DNA of 64,000 nucleotides, taken from NCBI RefSeq assembly GCF_003253485.1, contig NZ_QKTX01000009.1:145161-209160 (forward strand). The letters are read 5' to 3'. Both the position numbers and the translations under genes were made by a program. Positions 35,830-45,574 of the stretch are shown piece by piece. The first letter of the stretch is position 1; each line of letters opens with the position of its first letter. The notes under the pieces were generated by a model that saw nothing but the letters and a program-made list of their open reading frames with translations, searched no databases and was not told the DNA's origin. Source of the DNA: Algoriphagus aquaeductus (GTDB lineage Bacteria > Bacteroidota > Bacteroidia > Cytophagales > Cyclobacteriaceae).

Positions 35830-38101
35830 AAATAGATTTAGTTCTTCATTGTCCAATTTTGAAGGAAAGATAAGGAATCCTGAACTTAGGGATTCCTTAT
35901 CCTTCTTTAAAAATAATTTCCCGTCTTTCAAAATAAGTATATGGAGCGATTCGCAAGTGGCGGTACCGCTTTCGTTAAACGTATGTTTGCCTTCGCTGGG
36001 GAACTATAACAATATTGATATTCGAGAAGAAGAGCCGGTTATTTTTGTATTTGACTTGGAGGATTATCCAACTAGAGCTCCATTAGTTTTTACTGATAGA
36101 CTCGACTTTCCTAAGGATCAACTTGCGCATTTGTATATTGCTACAAATGATCGACCTCCTGCATTCTGTTATATTCGAGGTAGCCGCGATGAGTGGTATG
36201 CAAATAAAACTATTAAAGATCTCCTTGCTTTAATTCAGAATTGGTTACAAGATGCTGCTACTGGTGAGCTTCAGTTAAATGGGAAGAATTTTGATCCTTT
36301 GAGGTTGGAAGGATACTCTGGAACAATAATCTATGATTATGATTTTTTTGTGGATGTTGTTAAAAAAAATATGGGGATTTTTCCGAGCTATAACTTCGCA
36401 TTTGGACTCTTCGAGCGAAGATCCCAGAAGAGTAGATCTACTTTTAAGTTTTTAAAGCTAGCCACAGTGGCAAATATAAGCAAGGTTGTGGAAGAATTTA
36501 AAGAGGGTTTAAACAATGATGGGAAATCTGAGGTAAAAAAGAACTTGCACTTTGGGTACATTCTTTGGGCATCAGGAGCTAATACTTTCTCGAATTATAA
36601 TGTGAACCTGCCAAGAAAATGGAGTGAGTTTAGGTCATTCTGTGATTCCTTTGGTGTTGAAGTAAAAGAGTTTGAATCTTTTCTCTGCAATAAAGATTTT
36701 AATCATTTTGCAAACTTTCCAGTGATAGTGGGAATCAAGCGACCCAGTCAATTGATTGGGTTTTCATCAGACATCGAATTCATCAATTTTCAATTTACCG
36801 TATTTAATAAGGATAAAGGGGAATCACATTTCCTAAATGATGTCCCAATTAAGTTTTTCGCTCATAACCAACCTTTAACTCCTGGATTAGCTTCGAAAAT
36901 TTCAGGCATTTTTCCTATTAAAGGATTGAAAATGATCTATGGATGTGGAGCTCTGGGTTCCAAAATTGCTATGCATTTTGCTCGAGGTGGACAAATAGAC
37001 ATGGTACTAAATGATCCAGACTCCCTTTCTCCACATAATTTGGTAAGACATTCGCTATTAGCGGATAACCTAGGGGAGAACAAAGCAATTGCATTGGCAA
37101 AAGAAATTAATGCGATTTATTCGGATATCGATTCCAATTTTACTGTTGGACATAAGGGCTTTAACTTTGACGACGATACCAAGTCTAAAGTAATAAAGTT
37201 GATTTCTTGGATATTTGACTTCACAGCTTCACCAGCTTTTTTTAATAAGCTTGTTGTTTCTAAGTCGATAGAACACGTTCGAGTAGTGACGTCGAGTATC
37301 TCTGATTCAGGAAATCTAGGTTTAACGATGGTGGAAGGGGAGACTCGCAACCCTCGAATTGATGATTTGCAAGTTTATTTGTACTCTAGATTTGAGGAAA
37401 ATCCAGAAATTGAAGCTTGGCTTAAGCGTGAAATCATAACCCAAGATCACTCGAAATTAGATGTAGTTGTGGGTGTAGGTTGCAACTCTGAAACAACTGT
37501 ACTTTCGGATTCTAGTGTGTCCTCCCATGCAGCCTTTTCTGCAGGTGTATTAAATGGTTTGCTAGTTTCTCCACCCGTACATGGCTTAATTTACCTCCAA
37601 AGAATAAAAAAAGAACCGTTTTTTAAGATAGAAACTGAGCAGATTGAGGTAAAGGCTTTTAAAGTCTTTAATGCAGTTAATAACGCTAATTGGGAGATAC
37701 GCTTTGCTTCAAATGTTCTAGAGACTATGAGGGAACAAATGATAACCTCGGGAAAAAATGAAACTGGTGGAGTTTTGATAGGAATATCAAATGCTAAGAC
37801 CAGGACAATTCACGTGGTCAATTTACTTCCAGCTCCGCTTGACAGTCAAGTGACCCCGGTTTGTTTTTTTCGTGGTGTAAAGGGATTGCCCGGTGCCATT
37901 AGAATGGTTACAGAAAATTCAGGAGGACAACTCGGCTACATTGGTGAATGGCACTCTCATCCTCACGGCCCTGAATCTGTGAGCGAGACTGACCTAAAGA
38001 CTGTTCAACGGTTTAAGGCTGAATTTGATAAATTGAGGAGTCCGCTTCCAGTGTTTCTAACGATCTTGACTCCGGAGAAAATATTGCCTTTCGTATTTTG
38101 A
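35822..38101 (+). CDS. E2-E1-JAB triple-fusion protein (ubiquitin-like conjugation and deconjugation)
   Basis: 759 residues from the ATG at 35822 (a frame-open ATG at 35795 lies within the preceding gene). Residues ~25-150 are an E2-like domain: EDYPTRAPLVF, HLYI, a candidate catalytic C116 in PPAFCYIRG, then W125 and the TIKDLLALIQNWL helix. A ~200-residue linker domain follows. Residues ~365-590 are a ThiF/E1 Rossmann domain with GCGALGS (374-380), acidic NDPDSLSPHNLVRH and a candidate C554 in GVGCNSETTVLSD. Residues ~625-759 are a JAB/JAMM isopeptidase with E647 and HSHPHGPESVSETD giving H711, H713 and D724. It would activate, transfer and remove a C-terminal-glycine protein. All catalytic positions are intact. 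Confidence 0.92.
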   Translation: MDKNRFSSSLSNFEGKIRNPELRDSLSFFKNNFPSFKISIWSDSQVAVPLSLNVCLPSLGNYNNIDIREEEPVIFVFDLEDYPTRAPLVFTDRLDFPKDQLAHLYIATNDRPPAFCYIRGSRDEWYANKTIKDLLALIQNWLQDAATGELQLNGKNFDPLRLEGYSGTIIYDYDFFVDVVKKNMGIFPSYNFAFGLFERRSQKSRSTFKFLKLATVANISKVVEEFKEGLNNDGKSEVKKNLHFGYILWASGANTFSNYNVNLPRKWSEFRSFCDSFGVEVKEFESFLCNKDFNHFANFPVIVGIKRPSQLIGFSSDIEFINFQFTVFNKDKGESHFLNDVPIKFFAHNQPLTPGLASKISGIFPIKGLKMIYGCGALGSKIAMHFARGGQIDMVLNDPDSLSPHNLVRHSLLADNLGENKAIALAKEINAIYSDIDSNFTVGHKGFNFDDDTKSKVIKLISWIFDFTASPAFFNKLVVSKSIEHVRVVTSSISDSGNLGLTMVEGETRNPRIDDLQVYLYSRFEENPEIEAWLKREIITQDHSKLDVVVGVGCNSETTVLSDSSVSSHAAFSAGVLNGLLVSPPVHGLIYLQRIKKEPFFKIETEQIEVKAFKVFNAVNNANWEIRFASNVLETMREQMITSGKNETGGVLIGISNAKTRTIHVVNLLPAPLDSQVTPVCFFRGVKGLPGAIRMVTENSGGQLGYIGEWHSHPHGPESVSETDLKTVQRFKAEFDKLRSPLPVFLTILTPEKILPFVF

Positions 38102-38111
38102 TTGATGAGAA

Positions 38112-38738
38112 ATGTCTACAGATAAAAATCTAAAAAAAATGAACTCTGCCAATATCTGGGGGTTCTTTTTATTGAACCTCTTAATTTTCTCGGCTTGTTT
38201 TTTTGGGAGTGTTCTAGAAGAAATACCGGAGCAAATTCAGTCGTTTCAAATTGTTAGAGGCCTTGGGATACTGGCAGCTCCGATCCTTATTTTCATTTTA
38301 AATGGCATCCTGACCAGTGATCAAAAAGCGTTTCTTGTATTTTGGAAGGTTAGGAACACTTTGCCTGGACACAGGGCATTTACTAAGTATGCCAAAATAG
38401 ATGCAAGGGTAAATTTGGATAGATTAGTTCAGCTTCATGGCGATTTGCCCACCGATGAAAAAGAACAGAACAAGCTATGGTATAGACTTTATAGGAATAA
38501 TCGAGTGGAGACGGTAATCTCAAAGGCACATCAAAATTTTTTGCTTGCCAGAGACTTGACTTCTCTTTCATTTCTTTTTCTTCTTTGTTCTTTAGGAATG
38601 TTTATCGTTTTTAATTTTAAGCCAAGTTTTATTTATGCATCGATAGTTATATTTGAGTATTTAATAATGATGAGACTCGCTCAGAATCACGGACGTAAGT
38701 TTGTACGAGATGTTCTGGCGATTGAGTCAAGTAACTAA
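38112..38738 (+). CDS. Four-helix membrane protein, last gene of the conjugation operon
   Basis: 208 residues. Hydrophobic helices lie at about 15-35, 50-67, 149-168 and 171-190, with a polar cytoplasmic-type domain of ~80 residues between helices 2 and 3. That domain contains FWKVRNTLPGHRAFTKYAK and EKEQNKLWYRLYRNNRVETV. I believe this LPGxRAF...EQNxxWYRLY pattern recurs in proteins beside prokaryotic E1/E2/JAB genes, but cannot name the family. It starts 10 bases after the fusion gene and is the natural candidate for a membrane effector or a conjugation target. It lacks a signal peptide. Confidence 0.75.
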   Translation: MSTDKNLKKMNSANIWGFFLLNLLIFSACFFGSVLEEIPEQIQSFQIVRGLGILAAPILIFILNGILTSDQKAFLVFWKVRNTLPGHRAFTKYAKIDARVNLDRLVQLHGDLPTDEKEQNKLWYRLYRNNRVETVISKAHQNFLLARDLTSLSFLFLLCSLGMFIVFNFKPSFIYASIVIFEYLIMMRLAQNHGRKFVRDVLAIESSN

Positions 38739-38892
38739 AAATTCCTGGAATTGCTCCCTAACTGGAAAAAGTATTGGAGCCTTGCCGAACCTGCCATTCT
38801 GGCCGATTTTGACCCATTGTACGATTTTTCCGTTTCCTTTGACTAGAAATCCATAACTTATGAGGCAGATCAACAATTTCTCAATCTAAATA

Positions 38893-39234
38893 TCATTCAT
38901 CTTTGGCTCTCAATTTTTTGTATTGCTCAAGAGCCTCATTAGCGGATATATTATCGAACTCCTCTGCAAATTTTGGGAAAGTCATATCTAATGCCTTTAA
39001 GCACTTTAAAATTGTCGAAAGTTTTGCCGACGTTTTGCATTGAATGATATCGGAAATCGTAGCCTTTCTGACTTCTGAGTTGTAGGCTAATTCCTTGAAT
39101 TCAAAGTTTAATCCAGTCGGTATCGCTTTTCCTTCTTTTGCGAGTCGCTTTTTAGTTTCATTGTCAGCTTCAATTTTTGCTGAAAGGAAAAGTGAGATTT
39201 TACCTTTAATGATTCTCTCGTCATGTTTTTCCAT
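38893..39234 (-). CDS. Helix-turn-helix regulator (XRE-like)
   Basis: 113 residues. A helix-turn-helix region is visible at about 48-88: LAYNSEVRKATISDIIQC (recognition helix) and AKLSTILKCLKALDMTFPKFAEEF, the usual XRE-like order. The N-terminal 45 residues are charged (KKRLAKEGKAIPTGLNFEFKEL), a pattern common to Bacteroidota XRE-like proteins that carry a short arm before the HTH. It is oriented convergently with the conjugation operon, 154 bases from its end. It probably regulates itself or an element of the island; target unknown. Confidence 0.7.
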   Translation of the reverse strand: MEKHDERIIKGKISLFLSAKIEADNETKKRLAKEGKAIPTGLNFEFKELAYNSEVRKATISDIIQCKTSAKLSTILKCLKALDMTFPKFAEEFDNISANEALEQYKKLRAKDE

Positions 39235-40275
39235 GACATTAAGGAATGAAATCGAATTTTTTTTCAGTTACGGATTAGCGTAATTGAAATATTTTATCGA
39301 TATTTCAATTGTGTTAGGGCCTGATATGTAGTTCTCTAGAATAAAATATGCCTAACTATTATTAAATCGTTTCACGAGCCTCGTAACAAAATCTGACAGT
39401 TTTCCGAACGAGGGGTAAGTGAGACGAGCCGCAACCTTATATTTGTACATAGGGTGGGCTCGCTCCTTATTTCTATTGTTCGGACCTTTGTGAAAGCAAG
39501 GGTGGCTTGTCAGAGCCATGTTACATTAGGAACTGGAGTAATAGCTCACCCTTCTTTTTTGGAAGTGTTTGCACTCCATTTCTATAAGTCTCGTTTTACC
39601 ACTTTTCATGATGAAAACGAGCGTTTGGAATCAGTTGCTTACAGCTACCCTATGGGAGCTGGGGATCTTTGGATCCCCGGGCTTCTGTGCGCATCCGCTC
39701 CGGTATCACGGGTCACCTTGCTCTCATTACCTATTACCTATCAGGTTTGTCTACACGGGAGATCCGGGCCCCGGCTCCGCCGACCGCCTCTATCCTCTGA
39801 AGCCCAAGAATCCGATTTGAGAGATTCATTTTTATGACCGTGAAAGGGGAGGTGCACATCCCTGAGCAGATCGGTTACCACTCACTCACGTCAGCAAGCT
39901 CTGAATAGCTGGTCGCGCTGACAAATCATTCTATTTATTCATTAGTTGTATTGACTTGACGATTTATTGTCAGGGTGGAAGGTTATTGAAAATAGAGATA
40001 CCGTAGAAATAGGTCCTGCTCGCGCAGGATGAAATACGCTTCGTACCAGCCTGCCGCAGGTTGGAAATATTGGCAGCGGTTTAAGTTCGATTCTCTAAGC
40101 CCTCAACTTCAGATTTGGGCGCTACAGTTAGAATCTAGCATTCGCCAAATATTTCACTCCGAGGAACGAGGAGTGTATTTCGCGAGAGCATATTTCGCTT
40201 TAGCGTATCTCAATTTCTTCCTTCCAGACTCTCCAATACCAGTCTCATCAATCCGACTACTAACCACTTCAAAGC
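39235..40275. other. Gene-free region between the island and the second SusCD locus
   Basis: About 1,040 bases with no credible gene. Frames of 80-130 codons cross it but carry no domain and no ribosome site. Notable pieces are a ggggatctttggatcccc hairpin (about 39662-39679), a tcctgctcgcgcagga hairpin (about 40013-40028), and repeats of the word TTTCGC near 40168-40200. It looks like decayed repeats upstream of the thioredoxin-like gene. Confidence 0.4.
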
Positions 40276-42384
40276 ATGAAAAAATTTCTACTCACATGCT
40301 TCCTGGCATTGCCATGCCTTTTCGGAAGCACCTCTTTACTGAGTCTAGTTGCTCAGTCACCCGGGGCCGACCTTCTTCATAGGTTCGGAGGTCCCAATCG
40401 GGGCGGGCCATTCTCCCGTCCCGATACCTTCGCTCAGCTAGATAACTCAGCAGAAACCTCTGTTGAAGCCATCTACACCACCGATGTATCGGCTATTGAC
40501 GGTGGACCCGCTCTTCGGTCTGCGGTCTCCCATCTTCCAGCTTCAATTAAGGAGACTGCTTCGCTTCGTGCCTTCGCTCGCAGTGACGACCCTTTACATT
40601 GGGAATCTGTGCTGAGCACAGTCAAAGCATCCGACATCCGACATCGGACATCCGACATTAAGTTAAATTTTGGTTTAGTTGATAGCGACCAGGATATGAG
40701 GGTAGGGCTGGGGGTTTCAGGCCTTCAATCCCCCTCTTTCCCAGTCTTCAGAAATCAGGATAGTTCAGGCCGAGAAGCTTATAGCAGGAGTACCGAAGCC
40801 CAAAGTCTTGCGTCTAATGTCTTGTGTCTTTCGTCTTCAAGCAGTCTTGCCTCTCCATCTCCGGCTCTAATCTATGGCGAGCTGATCAATCCGGATTCTT
40901 TAGGGCCGCTAAAAGTGGAGCTTATTCGCCACTATACCGACCGTAAATCCACGTTCGAAAAGGACGATTTCCTTATTGAAACATGGCCGGGCGAGTTTTT
41001 CGATGGAGTAGTGGATCCGAGAGCCCAAAAGTTTTCCCTTTCCATACCGGATCTTATCCAGCCGGCCTATTTATCACTGACTATCCAAAATCGTCCCTTA
41101 CTGGATCGGTACCTGATTTTTCCCGGCGATAGCCTCAAAATCGGGATTAACCTTGCCCAATCCACCTTGGTATTTGGTGGCCCGGCTGCCGCACAGATGG
41201 AAGCCCAGTTTCAGCTGCGAAGAATCAAGCTCCAAAATGAATTTGATCAGCCTCGAAAAATCGTGGTTTCAAATGCCGATGACCTGTTGGATCAGGAAGA
41301 TAATAGGGAGCGGTGGGAAGCCAATCAGGTAAAATTTTCTTCCAAGCTTGAATTTGAAAAATATGGATCGGAGGGATTGGATAAGATCCTCGGTTCTCTA
41401 CAAAATCAGGATACCCTGCTCTGTCAGATTGATGAATGGCTTGACCTATTCGGAAAGAATCTGAGTGAACAGAAAAAAGATCTGATCCGATTGGATGCCT
41501 TTTCCGGCCAATTGCTCGGTCCGGTATCCATGATCAATCGATTTTATTACCAAGAATTACGAGGTCAACTCCAAGGCGAAGCATGGACTGAAAAATTGGA
41601 TTTGATCCTGAACGCGCTTTTAGTTTTCAAGGAGGGAGCGTTTGATCCGGAATCCCGGAAGATTTCAGCATCCTACCTGGATTTTCAAATGGAAAGGCTT
41701 GCTCTGATTTCGCTCATCAAAGGGATTTCCTTTCATGACGCAGTAGAACAAACCTATCAAGGAGAACTGGCAGATAAACTAAAAGCCTCATTCCTCATCC
41801 AAAACCTAAAAAGATACCCGGATCCAAAAGCCCTGATTGATCTTTACTCCAAGACTGTTCAATCCCCTTTTTGGCGAAACCGGATCCAACAATTGGGTGC
41901 ATCCACCATTCCCGGTGGTACCCTGATTTCCCTGGAGTTGGAAGATACCTTGGGAAACAGAATTTTGACCTCTAGTCTGCCTGCAAAGCCTACCCTGATT
42001 TATTTCTATTTCTCCACCTGCGTCCACAGTGCCCATTACTTTCAGGACCTCTTGTGGCCATTATACAAGGTTATGGCAAAAGAGATGGGAGTAAGTCTCA
42101 TTGCTATTTCTGTGGATAAAGACCGGAACCTGTGGCTGAAGCGACTGCCCGAGTATTCCAATTTGGAGATACCCAATTATCGATTGACAGAAAGTAATAA
42201 GCAGAAACTGGTGGACTACTATGAGTTTTCAGGTTATCCGCGGACTTTTTTCATTGATGCAGACCGACGGATTCTCTCATTTGGACTAGATAGAACCGAT
42301 TCAGCCAAGTTTACCCGGTCATTTTTAACGATCCTGTCAGCGATAAATCCATCCAATTCAAACCCAAATATCCCAACGTTATGA
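40276..42384 (+). CDS. Thioredoxin-fold (TlpA-like) protein with an in-frame repeat insertion
   Basis: 702 residues. A signal peptide (MKKFLLTCFLALPCLFGSTSL) is followed by ~170 residues (about 27-197) of low-complexity, frame-translated repeat DNA. A typical TlpA-like Bacteroidota domain then begins at IYGELINPDSLGPLKVELI. The C-terminal thioredoxin domain (about 560-690) has the fold landmarks PTLIYFYFSTCVHSAHYF and EFSGYPRTFFIDADRRI. The active site is CVHS, so the second redox cysteine is missing. The protein probably binds or traps rather than reduces disulfides. Its stop overlaps the SusC start (ATGA). It would sit at the cell envelope and act with the SusCD pair and the downstream MauE/DUF6520 genes. 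Confidence 0.75.
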   Translation: MKKFLLTCFLALPCLFGSTSLLSLVAQSPGADLLHRFGGPNRGGPFSRPDTFAQLDNSAETSVEAIYTTDVSAIDGGPALRSAVSHLPASIKETASLRAFARSDDPLHWESVLSTVKASDIRHRTSDIKLNFGLVDSDQDMRVGLGVSGLQSPSFPVFRNQDSSGREAYSRSTEAQSLASNVLCLSSSSSLASPSPALIYGELINPDSLGPLKVELIRHYTDRKSTFEKDDFLIETWPGEFFDGVVDPRAQKFSLSIPDLIQPAYLSLTIQNRPLLDRYLIFPGDSLKIGINLAQSTLVFGGPAAAQMEAQFQLRRIKLQNEFDQPRKIVVSNADDLLDQEDNRERWEANQVKFSSKLEFEKYGSEGLDKILGSLQNQDTLLCQIDEWLDLFGKNLSEQKKDLIRLDAFSGQLLGPVSMINRFYYQELRGQLQGEAWTEKLDLILNALLVFKEGAFDPESRKISASYLDFQMERLALISLIKGISFHDAVEQTYQGELADKLKASFLIQNLKRYPDPKALIDLYSKTVQSPFWRNRIQQLGASTIPGGTLISLELEDTLGNRILTSSLPAKPTLIYFYFSTCVHSAHYFQDLLWPLYKVMAKEMGVSLIAISVDKDRNLWLKRLPEYSNLEIPNYRLTESNKQKLVDYYEFSGYPRTFFIDADRRILSFGLDRTDSAKFTRSFLTILSAINPSNSNPNIPTL
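40512..40839 (+). repeat. Heptanucleotide arrays inside the thioredoxin-fold gene
   Basis: Three separate 7-bp arrays lie in the inserted part: TCTTCGG, TCTGCGG, TCTCCCA, TCTTCCA (40512-40539); ATCCGAC, ATCCGAC, ATCGGAC, ATCCGAC (40629-40656); and GTCTTGC, GTCTAAT, GTCTTGT, GTCTTTC, GTCTTCA (40805-40839). The gene runs through all of them in frame. A gain or loss of one heptamer would shift the frame. Confidence 0.75.
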
Positions 42385-45300
42385 AGAAAGTTTTCCTAAT
42401 TCTCAGCTACTTATTTTGGGCCGGCATACTTTGCGCCCAACAGCAACAATCCCAGATTACAGGGAAGGTCATTTCTCAGGCAGACCGGCTCCCGCTGCCC
42501 GGAGTAAATGTAATTGTCAAAGGTACCGTAAACGGAACGGTGACCAACGAGGAGGGAGAATTCACCCTCACGGTACCCAACGGCTTACAGGTGCTTAGAT
42601 TTTCCTATATCGGCTACACATCCCAAGAGCTGGAAACAAGGATCCCATTATCCGCTCCCCTTACGGTATCCCTTCTGGAGGATCAGGTTACACTGAGTCA
42701 GTTCGATGTGGTGTCCACCGGTTTTCAGGAGCTTTCGGCCGAACGCACCACCGGTTCTTTCGCCAGATTGGACACCGAACTGATCAACCGGAGTGTCAGT
42801 ACCGATATCGTCCAGCGGATCAGGGATGTCACTCCAGGGTTAATCGTTCTTCAGGACAATTTCAGCATCGGGGCCGAGCCCCAGATTTCGATCAGAGGGA
42901 CCAGCACTATTCAGGCAGAAAACCAGCCGTTGATCGTGGTGGACAATCTGGCCTACGATGGCCCGATCAGCTCCATCAATCCCAATGATGTGGAATCCAT
43001 TACGGTTCTCCGTGATGCTGCCGCTGCTTCCATTTGGGGAGCAAGAGCAGGAAACGGGGTGATTGTCATTACCACCAAAAAAGGGAAACTCAATGAACCG
43101 GTAAGGGTAAGCTTCAATGCCAACGCTACTTGGGGGCAGGAGCCTGATCCGTTTTATCAGCCGCAAATGGCCATCAATGGATTTGTGGATTTGGAAGTGA
43201 ATTTGTTCAAAAAAGGTGTCTACAACGGAGATTTCAACTCATTTATGAAAACGCGGTTGAGTCCTGTGGTAGAAACGCTGTTCAGGCACAGAAATGGACT
43301 TCTCTCGGATGCGGAACTCAATTCCGCACTTTCTGGCTTTCGAGCCGGAGATGTTCGGAATGACCTAAGGGCCTATTTTGGAAGACCATCTCTGAATCAG
43401 CAATATGCACTGGGGTTTTCGGGAGGAAGCGAGCGATATACCTACAACTTTTCGACAGGGTGGGACGACAATAAGAGTAATCGGGTAACCGAGGGTAATT
43501 CCAGATTTACTTTTTCCTCCAACCAAAATTTAAAGTTGCTAAATAACCGCCTTCAGGTTGGAATCGGAACCTACCTGGCGCTAAGTCAGAATCAGACGGC
43601 CCTTCCGGATATCAATAACTTCTTCCCGTACGAGCGTCTTGCGGATGAAGAAGGTAATCCATTGTCGGTGTATCGGTCCTACAATGAGCGGTTTAAAGAG
43701 GAGGTCAGGAAGACCAATTTACTCAATTGGGACTATTTTCCTCTGGATGAAATCGGTCTAAGTCCCTCACGGAATCAGGCAAATGATTTGCGGCTGAATG
43801 CCAACTTGGGCTATAAAATCCTTCCCGATCTTTCTTTTTCAACGTTCTACCAATATTGGACTAACTCCACATCCGGGAGAAGGTTGCAGCCCTTGGAGGC
43901 CTATGCCACCCGTGAACTGATCAATAACTTCTCCGAAATCAATGCTGCCGGACAGGTGATCAATAATCTTCCGATGGGTGGGATTTTGGATCAGAACAAT
44001 CTGAATTCCCATAGCCATACCGTGAGATCTCAGCTATCCTGGCAAAAAAATCTTGGTAAAAACCAAGTTCTCAATCTGCTGGGTGGAGTCGAGTTGAAAG
44101 ATCAACAGGGGAACGGAACCACGAAGCGATTCTATGGGTATAATGAGACCATCGGTCTCAGTCTGCCGGTGAACTATACCACATTTTTCAGACAGTATGC
44201 ATTAGGCTTTACATCATCCATCCCGTTTGCGGACAATTTCACGGGAACGGTCAACCGCTACCTGTCGGGATTTTTGAATATGGGATATACCCTCAAAAAC
44301 CGATACCTGGTCAATGCCAGCGCAAGGGTGGACAAGTCAAACCTGTTTGGTGTGAAAACCAACCAGAAATCGGTTCCCTTATGGTCGGTGGGTTTAGGTT
44401 GGATTGCTACTGAGGAAGAATTTTGGGAGGCTGATTGGGTTACTTTTCTGAAGCTTCGAACCTCATATGGATACAACGGGAACACGAATACCCGTGCGAC
44501 AGCCCTTACTACGGGTAATTATTTCGGTGCTGGTTCCAATGCTTTGGTCGGTTTTCCCTTTTTGGGAATAGTGACTCCACCGAATCCTGAACTCAGATGG
44601 GAACGGATCAAAATCATCAATACAGGGGTTGATTTTGAGTTATGGAAGGGAAAATGGTTTGGTTCAGTTGATGTTTACCAAAAACAGGGCCTGGATCTCC
44701 TGGGTCAACTTTCAGTTTTTCCTTCTTCAGGATTTAATTCAGCTGTGTTGAATTATGCCTCTACTTCCACCAGAGGGGTTGATGTAAATTTGAATTTTAA
44801 AACCAAACTAGGGGCTGTGCTTTGGACAAGTTCATTTTTCTACAGCGGGGTCAAAGAGAAAGTCACCGAAATACAAAACAACCCGACCACTGCTCAAATC
44901 ATGGCCAATCAGGCAGGAGCAGAGGTTCCGCTCTTGGGCAAGCCCCTACATCATGTTCATTCCTATCCCTGGGCAGGGTTGAATCCGGATACCGGGGCGC
45001 CGAGAGGGATTTTGGATGGGGAACCCAGTGAGAATTATTCCCGGCTGATCCAGTTGTCGGAAGACCAGCTGATTTACCATGGAAGCAGCAGACCTACCGG
45101 ATTCGGCGCCTTGAGAAACCAGCTTGACTGGAAAGGATGGAATCTTTCGTTCAATATTTCCTACAGAATGGGTTATTATTTCAGAGACCAATCGGTCGAT
45201 TATGACAACATCAATCGTGGAATTATTTCACATGCTGACTATGACAGAAGATGGCAGAATCCCGGGGATAGAACGTCAATTCCTGCCGATCCGGGTCGTG

Positions 45301-45548
45301 TGGATTCACCCAGAAACATGTTTTATCTAAGAAGCTCTGCCTTGGTGCAGCGGGGTGATCACATCCGGCTTCAGGATATCCGGGTAGCTTACACCTTTTC
45401 AAATCCAAAGTTCAGGGATTTTCAGATTTACTCCTATGTGAATAATCTGGGTATCCTTTGGAAGGCCTCAGACCGCGTCCAAGATCCGGATTTCAGGTTT
45501 ACTCCAGCCCTTCGGGCAGTGGCATTTGGGCTTACCATGAGCTTTTAA
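42381..45548 (+). CDS. SusC/RagA-family TonB-linked outer membrane transporter (second locus)
   Basis: 1055 residues, signal peptide to about CAQQQ. A carboxypeptidase-D-like repeat domain (QITGKVISQADRLPLPGVNVIVKGT) precedes the plug, which has FDVVSTGFQELSAERTTGSF and the RIRDVTPGLIVLQDN region. GTVTNEEGEF and a long barrel ending AFGLTMSF complete it. It overlaps the thioredoxin-like gene by four bases and is followed by SusD after 26 bases. Only 'VSTGFQ' type plug start is seen rather than the usual VVVTALG, a variant common in non-glycan SusC proteins. With a thioredoxin-fold partner and a DUF6520 peptide nearby, the cargo may be a peptide rather than a glycan, but this is inference. Confidence 0.94.
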   Translation: MKKVFLILSYLFWAGILCAQQQQSQITGKVISQADRLPLPGVNVIVKGTVNGTVTNEEGEFTLTVPNGLQVLRFSYIGYTSQELETRIPLSAPLTVSLLEDQVTLSQFDVVSTGFQELSAERTTGSFARLDTELINRSVSTDIVQRIRDVTPGLIVLQDNFSIGAEPQISIRGTSTIQAENQPLIVVDNLAYDGPISSINPNDVESITVLRDAAAASIWGARAGNGVIVITTKKGKLNEPVRVSFNANATWGQEPDPFYQPQMAINGFVDLEVNLFKKGVYNGDFNSFMKTRLSPVVETLFRHRNGLLSDAELNSALSGFRAGDVRNDLRAYFGRPSLNQQYALGFSGGSERYTYNFSTGWDDNKSNRVTEGNSRFTFSSNQNLKLLNNRLQVGIGTYLALSQNQTALPDINNFFPYERLADEEGNPLSVYRSYNERFKEEVRKTNLLNWDYFPLDEIGLSPSRNQANDLRLNANLGYKILPDLSFSTFYQYWTNSTSGRRLQPLEAYATRELINNFSEINAAGQVINNLPMGGILDQNNLNSHSHTVRSQLSWQKNLGKNQVLNLLGGVELKDQQGNGTTKRFYGYNETIGLSLPVNYTTFFRQYALGFTSSIPFADNFTGTVNRYLSGFLNMGYTLKNRYLVNASARVDKSNLFGVKTNQKSVPLWSVGLGWIATEEEFWEADWVTFLKLRTSYGYNGNTNTRATALTTGNYFGAGSNALVGFPFLGIVTPPNPELRWERIKIINTGVDFELWKGKWFGSVDVYQKQGLDLLGQLSVFPSSGFNSAVLNYASTSTRGVDVNLNFKTKLGAVLWTSSFFYSGVKEKVTEIQNNPTTAQIMANQAGAEVPLLGKPLHHVHSYPWAGLNPDTGAPRGILDGEPSENYSRLIQLSEDQLIYHGSSRPTGFGALRNQLDWKGWNLSFNISYRMGYYFRDQSVDYDNINRGIISHADYDRRWQNPGDRTSIPADPGRVDSPRNMFYLRSSALVQRGDHIRLQDIRVAYTFSNPKFRDFQIYSYVNNLGILWKASDRVQDPDFRFTPALRAVAFGLTMSF

Positions 45549-45574
45549 CTATCAACAATTAAACGACTTTCAAA

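Noticed and set aside
34678..38738. Labelling the conjugation unit as classic CBASS or Bil
   Set aside because: No CD-NTase gene and no ubiquitin-like gene are present, so neither name is justified.
32188..39234. A CRISPR array in the defence-like island
   Set aside because: No regularly spaced 25-40 bp repeats with unique spacers; the repeats in the window are REP-like, MITE-like or 7- and 11-bp arrays.
39454..40275. Plus-strand frames between the island and the thioredoxin-like gene
   Set aside because: They carry no domain, lack ribosome sites and read through hairpins and repeat words.
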